From CAZWCX01 sp964632945 (GTDB taxonomy: Bacteria; Planctomycetota; MHYJ01; WSZJ01; CAZWCX01), in assembly GCA_964632945.1 (NCBI GenBank), contig CAZWCX010000085.1:1-32506 (forward strand): a DNA stretch of 32,506 nt. The letters run 5' to 3'. A program made the translations under genes and the position numbers. The notes beneath the pieces are model-generated. The model worked only from the letters and a program-made list of their open reading frames with translations. It was not told where the DNA came from and made no database searches. Below are positions 1 to 6,964 of the stretch, piece after piece. The number at the start of each line of letters is the position of its first letter. The first letter of the stretch is position 1.

Positions 1-95
1 GCTGGGCGAGGCAGTCCGGCTCCGGCCGGCCTTCCAGGCCGGACGGAGCCGGATTATTCGCGAACAGAGAAGCTGTTCGCGAATAATCCGGGCTA
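1..95. repeat. Dispersed double-hairpin repeat, left copy
   Basis: Two consecutive hairpins are visible. The first has arms 19-32 and 36-49 (one mismatch). The second is a perfect 19-bp stem, 49-67 with 73-91, around a 5-nt loop. An inverted, diverged copy occupies the other end of the window (32415-32506). The two copies match closely over the first ~50 nt (about six differences) and share the terminal octamer CCGGGCTA. The inner end supplies the TAG stop of the neighbouring minus-strand gene at 93-95. No ORF is present. It resembles a REP/BIME-like or miniature dispersed element; its family is unknown to me. Confidence 0.85.
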
Positions 96-281
96 GGCCG
101 TGAGGTCGACCTGAGTGCCGACGTTCAGCAGGCGAAGGACTTCGGACATGAGGTCGGCCTGCGATTCGAGAAGCCCGTCGAGCACCTCGACCTGGGTGGC
201 GGCCGCCGTCTCGGCGGTCTTGAGCGCGGTGGCGAGCACGGCGACGGATACCGCCGAACCCGTCCCTGCAAGGTCCGACAT
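93..281 (-). CDS. Small YjfB-like putative motility protein
   Basis: This 62-aa protein starts at an ATG preceded by GGAGG 11 nt upstream. A promoter at 319-347 supports this short start; longer in-frame extensions run through the promoter. The core (residues 13-33, VAVLATALKTAETAAATQVEV) has the heptad-like Val/Leu/Ala pattern of the short YjfB 'putative motility protein' family: a predicted helix pair containing a 'vavLktaLdtaeaqa'-type segment. Family members are small cytoplasmic proteins, often found near flagellar genes, whose biochemical role is not established. No flagellar gene is visible here, so a motility role is inferred from family resemblance only. The stop codon lies inside the adjacent hairpin repeat. 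Confidence 0.6.
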   Translation of the reverse strand: MSDLAGTGSAVSVAVLATALKTAETAAATQVEVLDGLLESQADLMSEVLRLLNVGTQVDLTA

Positions 282-318
282 GATGGGCGTTTCCTCCGTG
301 TCTGGGATGCTCCCTGCC

Positions 319-347
319 ATCCTATCCACCGGGGAGCGGGTTGGCAA
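319..347 (-). promoter_or_regulatory. Sigma-70-type promoter for the YjfB-like gene
   Basis: On the minus strand TTGCCA and TAGGAT are separated by 17 bp. The predicted start of transcription is about 30 nt upstream of the ATG at 281, leaving room for the GGAGG ribosome site. This decides the short start of the gene. Confidence 0.6.
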
Positions 348-405
348 GGGGGAGCCTTCCGAAGATGCCCGGAGGGACCCGCCGCGGCCGATCGTAGTCG
401 GTTTT

Positions 406-417
406 CCGGAATTCCGG
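406..417. promoter_or_regulatory. Perfect 12-bp palindrome CCGGAATTCCGG
   Basis: The palindrome lies in the 220-nt divergent spacer between the YjfB-like gene and the secreted toroid protein, about 85 nt upstream of the latter's ATG. It could be an operator, but no regulator can be assigned and it may be chance. I see no convincing promoter for the plus-strand gene in this spacer. Confidence 0.25.
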
Positions 418-501
418 TAACCCGTTCGGGACCGCTTCGTTGAGCGGCATGGAGCGAGACTGTGGTGGACTTCGTGGTGTCGATTGGAAAGGGCATTCCC
501 C

Positions 502-2154
502 ATGCGAACCAGCGCACTCCTGCCGAATCCGGGCACGACCCTCCCCTGCCGCTCCGCAGTCTTGGGCCTGCTGCTGGCCGGCATTCTCTTCCTGTCCTGG
601 ACGGCCGCCGGGGCGGGCGACACGATTCGGCTCGTGGACGGAACGTCGCTCGAGGCCACGGTCCTCGGTGACGATGGCCGGGAGATCTACCTGGTCACGA
701 CCGGGAAGGACGGATACCGGGTCCCGGAGGGGCTGCAGATCATGGCCCATCAAGGGAGAATCTCCTCCTTTTTCGACCCAGAGCGTCATCCGGACGTCCG
801 GATCATGCGGGTGAAAGTCGGCAATCCGGACTGTTCCGGAGACGAGAAGGCCATCCGGGAACGGATCGTCCACCCGGGGACGCGCCTGCGCCTGTTCCGC
901 AACGACGTGGTTTCGATCGACTCGTCCCGGTCGGCCGCAGAGACCGCGCCGGGGGATGCGGTCGGGGCGCGTGCCCGGGACGTCCTGAGCCGCCGCAGGA
1001 CGGAACGACCGTGCCTGGACAGCGTCGCGATGATCGAGTCGGGCCTCGACTGGCTCTGCCGTCATCAAGGCGAAGATGGATCGTGGAATCCCGGGGAACC
1101 GGCGGGCTCGTGCGCCGGCGGGTTTCCGTGCGTCGCCCCGACCGAGGGCGAGGAAGACGTGCGGGCGACGGCGTTGGCGGCGCTGGCGATCCTGGGATAC
1201 GGCGTCGAGCCGGGGGATGATCGGGAGTGGCCGGCGGCCAAGGGGCGGCCCGGAATGCGTCCCGGAGTCGCCCTGCACCGCGCCCTGCAGTGGCTGCGCG
1301 CCCATCAGGATGACGCGGGGAACTTCGTCGGCGTCGGCGACCCGACGGGGACGGATGCCCACGCCGCGGCCACTCAGGCGCTGGTCGAAGCGGCCGTCCT
1401 GACCGGGGACGCGGGGATGCGCGCCGCGGCGCAGCGGGGACTCGACCGGCTGATCGAGACTCAGGTCCCCGGGAGCGGTTGGCGGGACGCCGGCGCGCAC
1501 GGGGAGTGCGATACCCTCACCGCAGGCTGGGCCTTTCTCGCCCTCTACATGGGCCGCCTCGGGGGATTCGAGGTTCCGGACGCCTGTTTCCTGGGCGTCC
1601 GGGACCTGATCGACCGGGCGACGAACCGAGAGACCGGGCAAACCGGATTCCGTACGGCGGCGGACGTCGGGACCAAGGAAGTCACCCACGGCTGGAATGA
1701 GGAGTACCGCGATCACCCGATCGGGACGGTGGTGGCGCACGTGGTTCGGACGCTGGTGGACGACCGCTTCGGCGCCCGGCGCGAAGGGCTGCCCTGGCCG
1801 CAGATGGCCGAGAAGGTGATCGTCTGCGACCTGCCGACCGGAGTTCCCCAGGCGAAATCGATCGACCACGAGTACTGGCTGTTCGGCGCGCTGGCACTCC
1901 CGTTGACGGTCGACCAGTACGTTCGCTACGCGTATTACTGGGAGCGCCACCTGCTCGAGTCGACTCTCGCGGTCCAACAGTCCGGGCCGGACGCCTGCGG
2001 TCGGGGATGCTGGCCGGGGGACACCCGGCAGGGGTACGGGCGCTGGGCCTTCCGGGGCGGGTCGGTGTATGCCACGGCGATGGCGGTGCTGGCCCTGGAG
2101 TCGCGCACCCGCTACTCCGGGCTGCCGACGCTGTCGGCGCTGGCGGGGCGGTAG
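502..2154 (+). CDS. Secreted prenyltransferase/squalene-cyclase-like toroid repeat protein
   Basis: This 550-aa protein begins MRTSALL; AAAGGG 8 nt before ATG 502 favours this start over the in-frame TTG at 484. Residues ~18-35 form a hydrophobic signal peptide ending near AAGAG. A small beta-rich region follows (DTIRLVDGTSLEATVLGDDG), then repeated helix pairs from ~residue 170: GLDWLCRHQGEDGSW, ALQWLRAHQDDAGNF, GLDRLIETQVPGSGW and a final WAFRGGSVYATAMAVLALE. This QxxxGxW-type pattern with alternating 'A..ALaaL' helices defines the alpha/alpha-toroid shared by squalene-hopene cyclases and prenyltransferases. I see no DxDD or QW array typical of an active cyclase, so I infer a non-catalytic, peptide-binding or surface role. 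Secreted proteins of this type are common in Planctomycetes. It is transcribed alone and converges on the HIT gene. Confidence 0.75.
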   Translation: MRTSALLPNPGTTLPCRSAVLGLLLAGILFLSWTAAGAGDTIRLVDGTSLEATVLGDDGREIYLVTTGKDGYRVPEGLQIMAHQGRISSFFDPERHPDVRIMRVKVGNPDCSGDEKAIRERIVHPGTRLRLFRNDVVSIDSSRSAAETAPGDAVGARARDVLSRRRTERPCLDSVAMIESGLDWLCRHQGEDGSWNPGEPAGSCAGGFPCVAPTEGEEDVRATALAALAILGYGVEPGDDREWPAAKGRPGMRPGVALHRALQWLRAHQDDAGNFVGVGDPTGTDAHAAATQALVEAAVLTGDAGMRAAAQRGLDRLIETQVPGSGWRDAGAHGECDTLTAGWAFLALYMGRLGGFEVPDACFLGVRDLIDRATNRETGQTGFRTAADVGTKEVTHGWNEEYRDHPIGTVVAHVVRTLVDDRFGARREGLPWPQMAEKVIVCDLPTGVPQAKSIDHEYWLFGALALPLTVDQYVRYAYYWERHLLESTLAVQQSGPDACGRGCWPGDTRQGYGRWAFRGGSVYATAMAVLALESRTRYSGLPTLSALAGR

Positions 2155-2169
2155 ACGGGGACGTTCCGA

Positions 2170-2188
2170 GGCCGGAAAGACTCCGGCC
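2170..2188. terminator. Hairpin between convergent genes
   Basis: A 7-bp perfect stem (GGCCGGA with TCCGGCC, 5-nt loop) lies in the 76-nt gap between two converging genes. There is no U-tract on either side, so it is only a weak or bidirectional terminator candidate. Confidence 0.3.
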
Positions 2189-2230
2189 GGGCCGCGGGGC
2201 GGGCGCGCGGAGCGGGGCGCGCCCCCGCCG

Positions 2231-2575
2231 CTACCCCGGGGGCCATGCCATGGCGCGGCCACCGAGCAGATGCAGGTGGACGTGGAAGACGGTCTGGCCG
2301 GCCTCGCGGTTGCAGTTGAGCACGAGCCGGTAGCCGCGGTCGGCCAGGCCCTCCTCGCGCGCGAGGTCGCGGGCGAGGAGGATCATCTCGCCAAGCAACT
2401 GCGCCTGGTCGTCCGTGCAGTCGTTGACCGTCTCGACGTGCGCCTTGGGGATGATCAGAATGTGGGTGGGCGCCTGCGGGTTGACGTCGCGAAAGGCGAC
2501 CAGCCGGTTCCCCTGGCGGACGAACTTCGCCGGGATCTGCCCCGCGGCGATCTTGCAGAAGATGCAATCGGCCAT
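2231..2575 (-). CDS. HIT-family (histidine triad) nucleotide hydrolase
   Basis: This 114-aa protein has the full length of the HinT/PKCI branch. It opens with the family signature DCIFCKIAAGQIPAKFV and carries the triad VFHVHLHLLGG at residues ~98-108 (His-x-His-x-His). The central His is the nucleotidylated catalytic residue. Family enzymes hydrolyse AMP-lysine or aminoacyl-adenylate-type phosphoramidates in the cytoplasm. It starts 2 nt after the stop of the AAA+/release-factor fusion, with AAGGGGAG inside that gene's end as ribosome site, so the two are co-transcribed and probably translationally coupled. A functional tie with a translation-related partner (HinT enzymes act on aminoacyl-adenylates) is attractive but unproven. 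Confidence 0.93.
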   Translation of the reverse strand: MADCIFCKIAAGQIPAKFVRQGNRLVAFRDVNPQAPTHILIIPKAHVETVNDCTDDQAQLLGEMILLARDLAREEGLADRGYRLVLNCNREAGQTVFHVHLHLLGGRAMAWPPG

Positions 2576-2577
2576 GG

Positions 2578-5577
2578 CTACGTCTCCCCTTCCGGTACGG
2601 CCGCCCCGCCGTCTTCGCCGCGATGGGCCAGTCGCGCGTGGAGGAATTCGTCGATCGCCCCGCCGAGGACGTCGTGGAGGGCGCCGGTGGAGATGCGGGA
2701 GCGGTCATCCTTGACCAGCGGGCTGGGCCCGAGCGTGTACCGTCGCACGAGGCGATCCGGGTCGACGGCCGGGACGGCGACCTTGCCGGCGCGACCCTGC
2801 AGCTGAAGCCGCGAGCGCAGGTAGTCCTCGAGGACCGGGGCCAGATCCTCGGCGGTGCGGTCGCTCTGCGCCTCGACTCGCAAGCCGGTGGGTGCGTGCG
2901 TGAGCGCCAGGCGCGCGCGCGGCGCCCGCACGAGCTTGCCGCGCCCTCGCGGCTTGAGCTTTTCCGGCTGCAGGTCGGCCGCGCGGATGTCGGCGCCCTC
3001 ATCCTCGAACAGGGGCAGCACGTTCACGCCCACGTGTTGCACGCGGCGGCCGCTCGAGCCGCTCTTGCCGCGCACGAATTCGTGAAGGCCCGCCTCGCCG
3101 GCGAGGATGCCGTAGACGGAGATCCCCTCGAGGAGGAGGATCGCGCGCAGCACGTGTTTTTCGCCCGGGTGGGGCTCCTCGTCGACGACGGCCACGGAGA
3201 ACCCCTTGGAAGCCGCCCACTTGTGGTACATCTCGGCGAGCAGGAAGACGGGGTCGTCGTCGATCTGCGGGTCGCCGACGAGGGCGATTTCCACGAAGGC
3301 GTCGCAGCGCTCGACCGGGCCGCGACACTGGATGCTGTAGCCGACCAGTTCGAGGTGGTGCTCGACCTCCTGGAAGCGCTCCCCGAGCTGGGCGGCCGCG
3401 TGCGGATCCCGGGAGCGCTTTACCGCTTCGGCGAAGGCGATCAGGTCGTCGGTGCGCTTGCGTACGCGGTCGAGCGCGTCGATCAGCCGCTCGATGCGGT
3501 GGATCTCGGCCAGGGTCTCGCGCGCGCGCTGGGGATGGTCCCAGAAGGTGACCGCGGCGGTCTGTTTCACCAGGTCGGCCTTGCGCTCGCGCAGCTGTTC
3601 GCGTTCGCAGATCTCCTCCAGGCGGATGATCCGCTCCCGGAACGAGAGGGTGCGGGCCAGGATCGCGTTCACCGGCATCCGCACCTTTTTTTTGCGCAGG
3701 GAGTCGACCACCGTGATTCCCTTGGTGACCACTTCCGTCTTGCGACTCTCGCTGTCGCGGATTTGTCGGACGCGCACCTGGGCGTCGGCGACGTGGATGC
3801 GCAGGAGCGGCGACGCGCCGTCGCCGGTGATGGAGATCAACTGCCGCGCCAGGGGCAGGAGGACGTGACGTTCCACGGCCCGCTTGAGCGGGCGCGCGCC
3901 GTATTGGGTGCTGAATCCCTCCTTGAGCATGAGGTCGACCACCGCGGGGTCGACGTCGATGCGCGAGTTCCGGCGGGTGATCCCGCTGCGCAGCAGCACC
4001 TTGCCCAGCTCGCGTTGCGCGATCAGCCGCATCTGGTCGTGCGAGAGCGGCCGGAACACCACCACGCGGTCGAGCCGGTTGATGAACTCCGGGCGGAAGT
4101 ACTTGCGCATCTCGCGCGTGACCTCGTCCATGGACGGCATGCGCGGCTCGGAGTTGAAGCCGATCGGCTGCTCGCCCATCAGTTCGTTGCCGAGGTTCGA
4201 GGTCATCACCACGATGGTCTGCGTGAAGTCGGTCGTGTTTCCCGCCACGTCGGTCAGGCGACCGCTGTCGAACACCTGGAGGAAGAGATCGTAGATGTTC
4301 GGGTGCGCCTTCTCGAATTCGTCGAGCAGGATCACCGAGAAAGGCTGTTCGCGCACCGCGGCGGTCAGGGTGCCGTGCTGGAGGGGGTTCATCCCGCCCG
4401 CCTGCGGGTTCCCGATCAGCTTCTCGTACGAGTGGTAGTCCTTGAACTCGGACATGTCGATGCGGGTGAGCCGGTCCGCGCTGCCGAAGATGAACTCGGC
4501 GAGCGTCTTGGCGAGTTCGGTCTTTCCCACCCCGGTGGGGCCGACGAAAAAGTAGACGCCGATCGGCTTGCCGGGGTCGTTGAGCCCCGCCTTGATCAGC
4601 GTCACGGCATCCTGCACGGAGCGGATCGCCTCGGGCTGCCCGAGCACGCGCTCCTCGAAGAACTTTTGCACTTCGTTCAGGTCGAGCGTGCGCGCGTCGT
4701 CGAGGAGGAGGCCGGGCACGCCGGTGGAGCGCTCGAGCGCGGCGATGACGTCCTCCGGCTTGACCTGGATGTGCCGCGGGCCCTTGGGCTTCTTGCTCAC
4801 TCCGTCGGCGTGGCTCGACAGGACCTGGTCGAGGAGCTGGACCGCCTTGCCCGGATAGACTTGACCGGGGAAGTAGTGCCGCGACAGCTCGAGGATCCGT
4901 TTCTGCACCGGCTCCGGGACCTCCACCTGGAGGCCGTCGTGTCGGAGCAGCTCCTCGCAGCGGCGGGCGACCGTTTGCTCGAGGATCACCCTCACCGCGG
5001 GCGGCTTCGGCTCCTGGACCTGCTGAACGAAGAAGAGCTTCTTGAAGGCGGGATGCCGCTCGAGGCCGCGGCGGAACTGCTCGGGGGTGCACTCGCCGAC
5101 GATCGCGATGTCGCCCTTTTCGACGTAGGGGCGCAGGAAGGTGCCGACGCTCTCGTACGACTTCTCGTGCGTCCCGGCGCCGAGCAGGTCGTAGATGTCG
5201 GTGAAGTAGAGGACGGCCCGCGTGGGGCGGCGCGACAGCTCGACGATGCCGCGCACGCGGGTCTGCCACTCCCCGATGTACTTGGTTTCGGCCATCATCA
5301 TCCCGGTGGACGTCTCCAGGACGATGGTGGGATGGCGATTCGCGGCGTTCAGCCGGTGCACGACCTCGTGGACGATCGCGGTCTTGCCGCTGCCCGAAGG
5401 GCCGACCAGCACCAGCGAGCGGTTGCCGCGCTGCTCGAGCCGCGCCAGCACGCTGTCCACTTCGGCGTCGCGCTCGGATGCGCGCGGGAGATCGCCGTTG
5501 CGCGCCGGGGTGTTGAGGACGGTGCCGTACTCCTCGAGGAGACGCAGCAGGTCCTGGTAGGATTCGGCGGTGGCCAC
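2578..5577 (-). CDS. ClpA/B-type double AAA+ ATPase fused to a GGQ-less RF2-like domain
   Basis: A 999-aa protein. AAA+ module 1 (~30-290) has Walker A GPSGSGKT at 59-66 and a Walker B with FTDI at 125-128, so the usual catalytic Glu is missing. Module 2 (~300-600) has GPTGVGKT at 346-353, VILLDE at 415-420, the arginine-finger region PEFINRLD near 497-504 and sensor-2 YGARPLKRA from 559; it looks fully active and ClpB/ClpA-like. Residues ~640-990 align with a whole class-I release factor of the RF2 type: coiled N-part with FWDHPQRA (678-685), PCRF-like core with GEAGLHEFVR and SSGRR, codon-recognition domain with THAPTGLRVEAQ (893-904), and the C-terminal VKDDRSRISTG...LGGAIDEFLHARL block. 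The GGQ peptidyl-hydrolysis loop is replaced by RGRGKLVRAP, and the SPF codon-reading tripeptide by a Ser/Gly stretch. I infer a ribosome- or tRNA-site-targeted unfoldase. A HIT gene follows 2 nt downstream. Confidence 0.9.
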   Translation of the reverse strand: MATAESYQDLLRLLEEYGTVLNTPARNGDLPRASERDAEVDSVLARLEQRGNRSLVLVGPSGSGKTAIVHEVVHRLNAANRHPTIVLETSTGMMMAETKYIGEWQTRVRGIVELSRRPTRAVLYFTDIYDLLGAGTHEKSYESVGTFLRPYVEKGDIAIVGECTPEQFRRGLERHPAFKKLFFVQQVQEPKPPAVRVILEQTVARRCEELLRHDGLQVEVPEPVQKRILELSRHYFPGQVYPGKAVQLLDQVLSSHADGVSKKPKGPRHIQVKPEDVIAALERSTGVPGLLLDDARTLDLNEVQKFFEERVLGQPEAIRSVQDAVTLIKAGLNDPGKPIGVYFFVGPTGVGKTELAKTLAEFIFGSADRLTRIDMSEFKDYHSYEKLIGNPQAGGMNPLQHGTLTAAVREQPFSVILLDEFEKAHPNIYDLFLQVFDSGRLTDVAGNTTDFTQTIVVMTSNLGNELMGEQPIGFNSEPRMPSMDEVTREMRKYFRPEFINRLDRVVVFRPLSHDQMRLIAQRELGKVLLRSGITRRNSRIDVDPAVVDLMLKEGFSTQYGARPLKRAVERHVLLPLARQLISITGDGASPLLRIHVADAQVRVRQIRDSESRKTEVVTKGITVVDSLRKKKVRMPVNAILARTLSFRERIIRLEEICEREQLRERKADLVKQTAAVTFWDHPQRARETLAEIHRIERLIDALDRVRKRTDDLIAFAEAVKRSRDPHAAAQLGERFQEVEHHLELVGYSIQCRGPVERCDAFVEIALVGDPQIDDDPVFLLAEMYHKWAASKGFSVAVVDEEPHPGEKHVLRAILLLEGISVYGILAGEAGLHEFVRGKSGSSGRRVQHVGVNVLPLFEDEGADIRAADLQPEKLKPRGRGKLVRAPRARLALTHAPTGLRVEAQSDRTAEDLAPVLEDYLRSRLQLQGRAGKVAVPAVDPDRLVRRYTLGPSPLVKDDRSRISTGALHDVLGGAIDEFLHARLAHRGEDGGAAVPEGET

Positions 5578-5616
5578 GGCGCCTCCGGGCTACGGGGTCT
5601 CGGATCCGCTGACGGG

Positions 5617-5645
5617 ATGATACCAGAGGGGTGGGCGGGTTGCCA
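5617..5645 (-). promoter_or_regulatory. Possible promoter of the AAA+/RF2-like operon
   Basis: On the minus strand TGGCAA and TATCAT are separated by 17 bp, ending 39 nt before the ATG at 5577. The -10 is good and the -35 is weak (three of six consensus positions). Confidence 0.4.
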
Positions 5646-5800
5646 GAAACCGCGGCGCGGGCCGGCCGCCCGACGGGGCGCGACGGACCGGGGGAGGCGC
5701 GGCATTTTCGTTTCCTCGATTCGCCGCGGACTCCGTACACTCGGGGGCGATCGCGCGGCGGTGGACGCCGCGCCGCAGGATCGGAAAGGACGGAACCGCC

Positions 5801-6820
5801 ATGACTTCTCCCGAGCCCACCGCCACGAAGACCTCGACCGGCGACGGCCTTTCGATCGGCGATTACGGCCTCGACGAACTGCTCGGGGAGGGAACCTTTT
5901 CCTGGGTCTATGCCGGCCGCCACCACAACGGACGGGAGACGCGGGCCTTCAAGGTCGCCAAGCCGCGCGAGTGGATCGGCGCGCCGAGCCGGCCCTTTCT
6001 CCTCCACCCCCGCCGGCCCACTCCGTTCGTTACGTTCTGCCTCGAATTCGGGTCCGACGGGTACTTCAGCGCCCCCGTCGACCCCGGCGTGTTGCTGCGC
6101 CTGCAGTACGAGAAATTGTCCGCCTGCGCGGACCCGGCCCTCGTGCGCGTCGAGGACCTGGTCGCCGACGGCCCCTTCCCCCACTACCGGATGGAACGGT
6201 TGTCGGGACCGTCCTTGCGGCAGGCGATCGAGGCTCGCGACGTGCCGTTCGCCGCGCTGGTCGACCTCGCGCGCGCGATGGACCGGTTGTCGCGCGTTCC
6301 GGCGTTCGGGTATCACGGGGACTTGAAGCCGGAGAACGTGATCCTGACCGCGGAAGGCGTGAAACTCATCGATCCCGGGTTCGTCGGCGACCTGGCGGGG
6401 CCGGGCGGCACGCACCGGCGCGTGATGATCACCACGCCGGCCTACAATCCGTTCCGCGCGCGCCGCGACCTGCTCTCGTTCGGCATCGTGCTCTGGGAAG
6501 TCGTGTGCGGCCGGCACCCGCTCCTGCCCATCCTGCGGCAACTGCTCGAGGGCTCGCTCCTCGACGGGGCCTGCCATGAGGGGCCCGGGTCGGATTTCTT
6601 CGCGCACCTGCCGGAGCGCATCGTGCCGATTTCGCAGGCGCGGCGGGACTTGCCCCCGCGGGTGGAGCAGGCGGTGTATCGCGGGATGGGATTGCGGCTC
6701 GCCGCCGACCCGGGACCCGACCCGGAGCGGCCGCGGCTCGAGAAAGATCCAGGCTTCGAGGGGTTCGCGGAGGCGGCCGCAGCGCTCGAGGAAGTTGCCG
6801 GGCTCGGCTTCCGGGTCTGA
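5801..6820 (+). CDS. Divergent protein kinase-like protein
   Basis: A 339-aa soluble protein with a protein-kinase fold. Residues 29-36 (GEGTFSWV) form the glycine loop and K51 in AFKVAK is the likely ATP-anchoring lysine. YHGDLKPENV at 171-180 is the catalytic loop, with Gly in place of the Arg of HRD, as in some kinases that do not use activation-loop phosphorylation. LIDPGF at 189-194 replaces DFG by DPG but keeps the metal-binding Asp. DLLSFGIVLWEVVCGRHP matches the D-x-W/F-S-x-G helix-F motif. No membrane segment or sensor domain is present. The start ATG follows GGAAAGGACGG. Catalytic Asp, Asn and Lys are all present, so activity is plausible; the substrate is unknown. It faces the AAA+/RF2-like operon divergently. 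Confidence 0.82.
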   Translation: MTSPEPTATKTSTGDGLSIGDYGLDELLGEGTFSWVYAGRHHNGRETRAFKVAKPREWIGAPSRPFLLHPRRPTPFVTFCLEFGSDGYFSAPVDPGVLLRLQYEKLSACADPALVRVEDLVADGPFPHYRMERLSGPSLRQAIEARDVPFAALVDLARAMDRLSRVPAFGYHGDLKPENVILTAEGVKLIDPGFVGDLAGPGGTHRRVMITTPAYNPFRARRDLLSFGIVLWEVVCGRHPLLPILRQLLEGSLLDGACHEGPGSDFFAHLPERIVPISQARRDLPPRVEQAVYRGMGLRLAADPGPDPERPRLEKDPGFEGFAEAAAALEEVAGLGFRV

Positions 6821-6964
6821 GCCGGCAGGGGGCACGCGGGAAGTCCCGACCCCCGGGACGCCGCGAGCGCACGCATCCGCTCCCCCGCGGAGTGCGACGC
6901 CGGGCGCGAACGGCACGGGGCGGAGGCCGCTTCGAGGCAAAGCCCCGGCCGCACGCGAAACGCG

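Noticed and set aside
2623..6579. Long plus-strand frame (>1300 codons) opposite the AAA+/RF2-like gene
   Set aside because: It is antisense to a gene with clear domain motifs. High GC makes stop codons rare; its composition is shadow-like and no ribosome site precedes it.
2999..6940. Long minus-strand frame overlapping the AAA+ gene and the kinase
   Set aside because: It crosses two real genes on opposite strands, its product is Arg/Ala/Pro/Gly-rich, and no family motif is visible.
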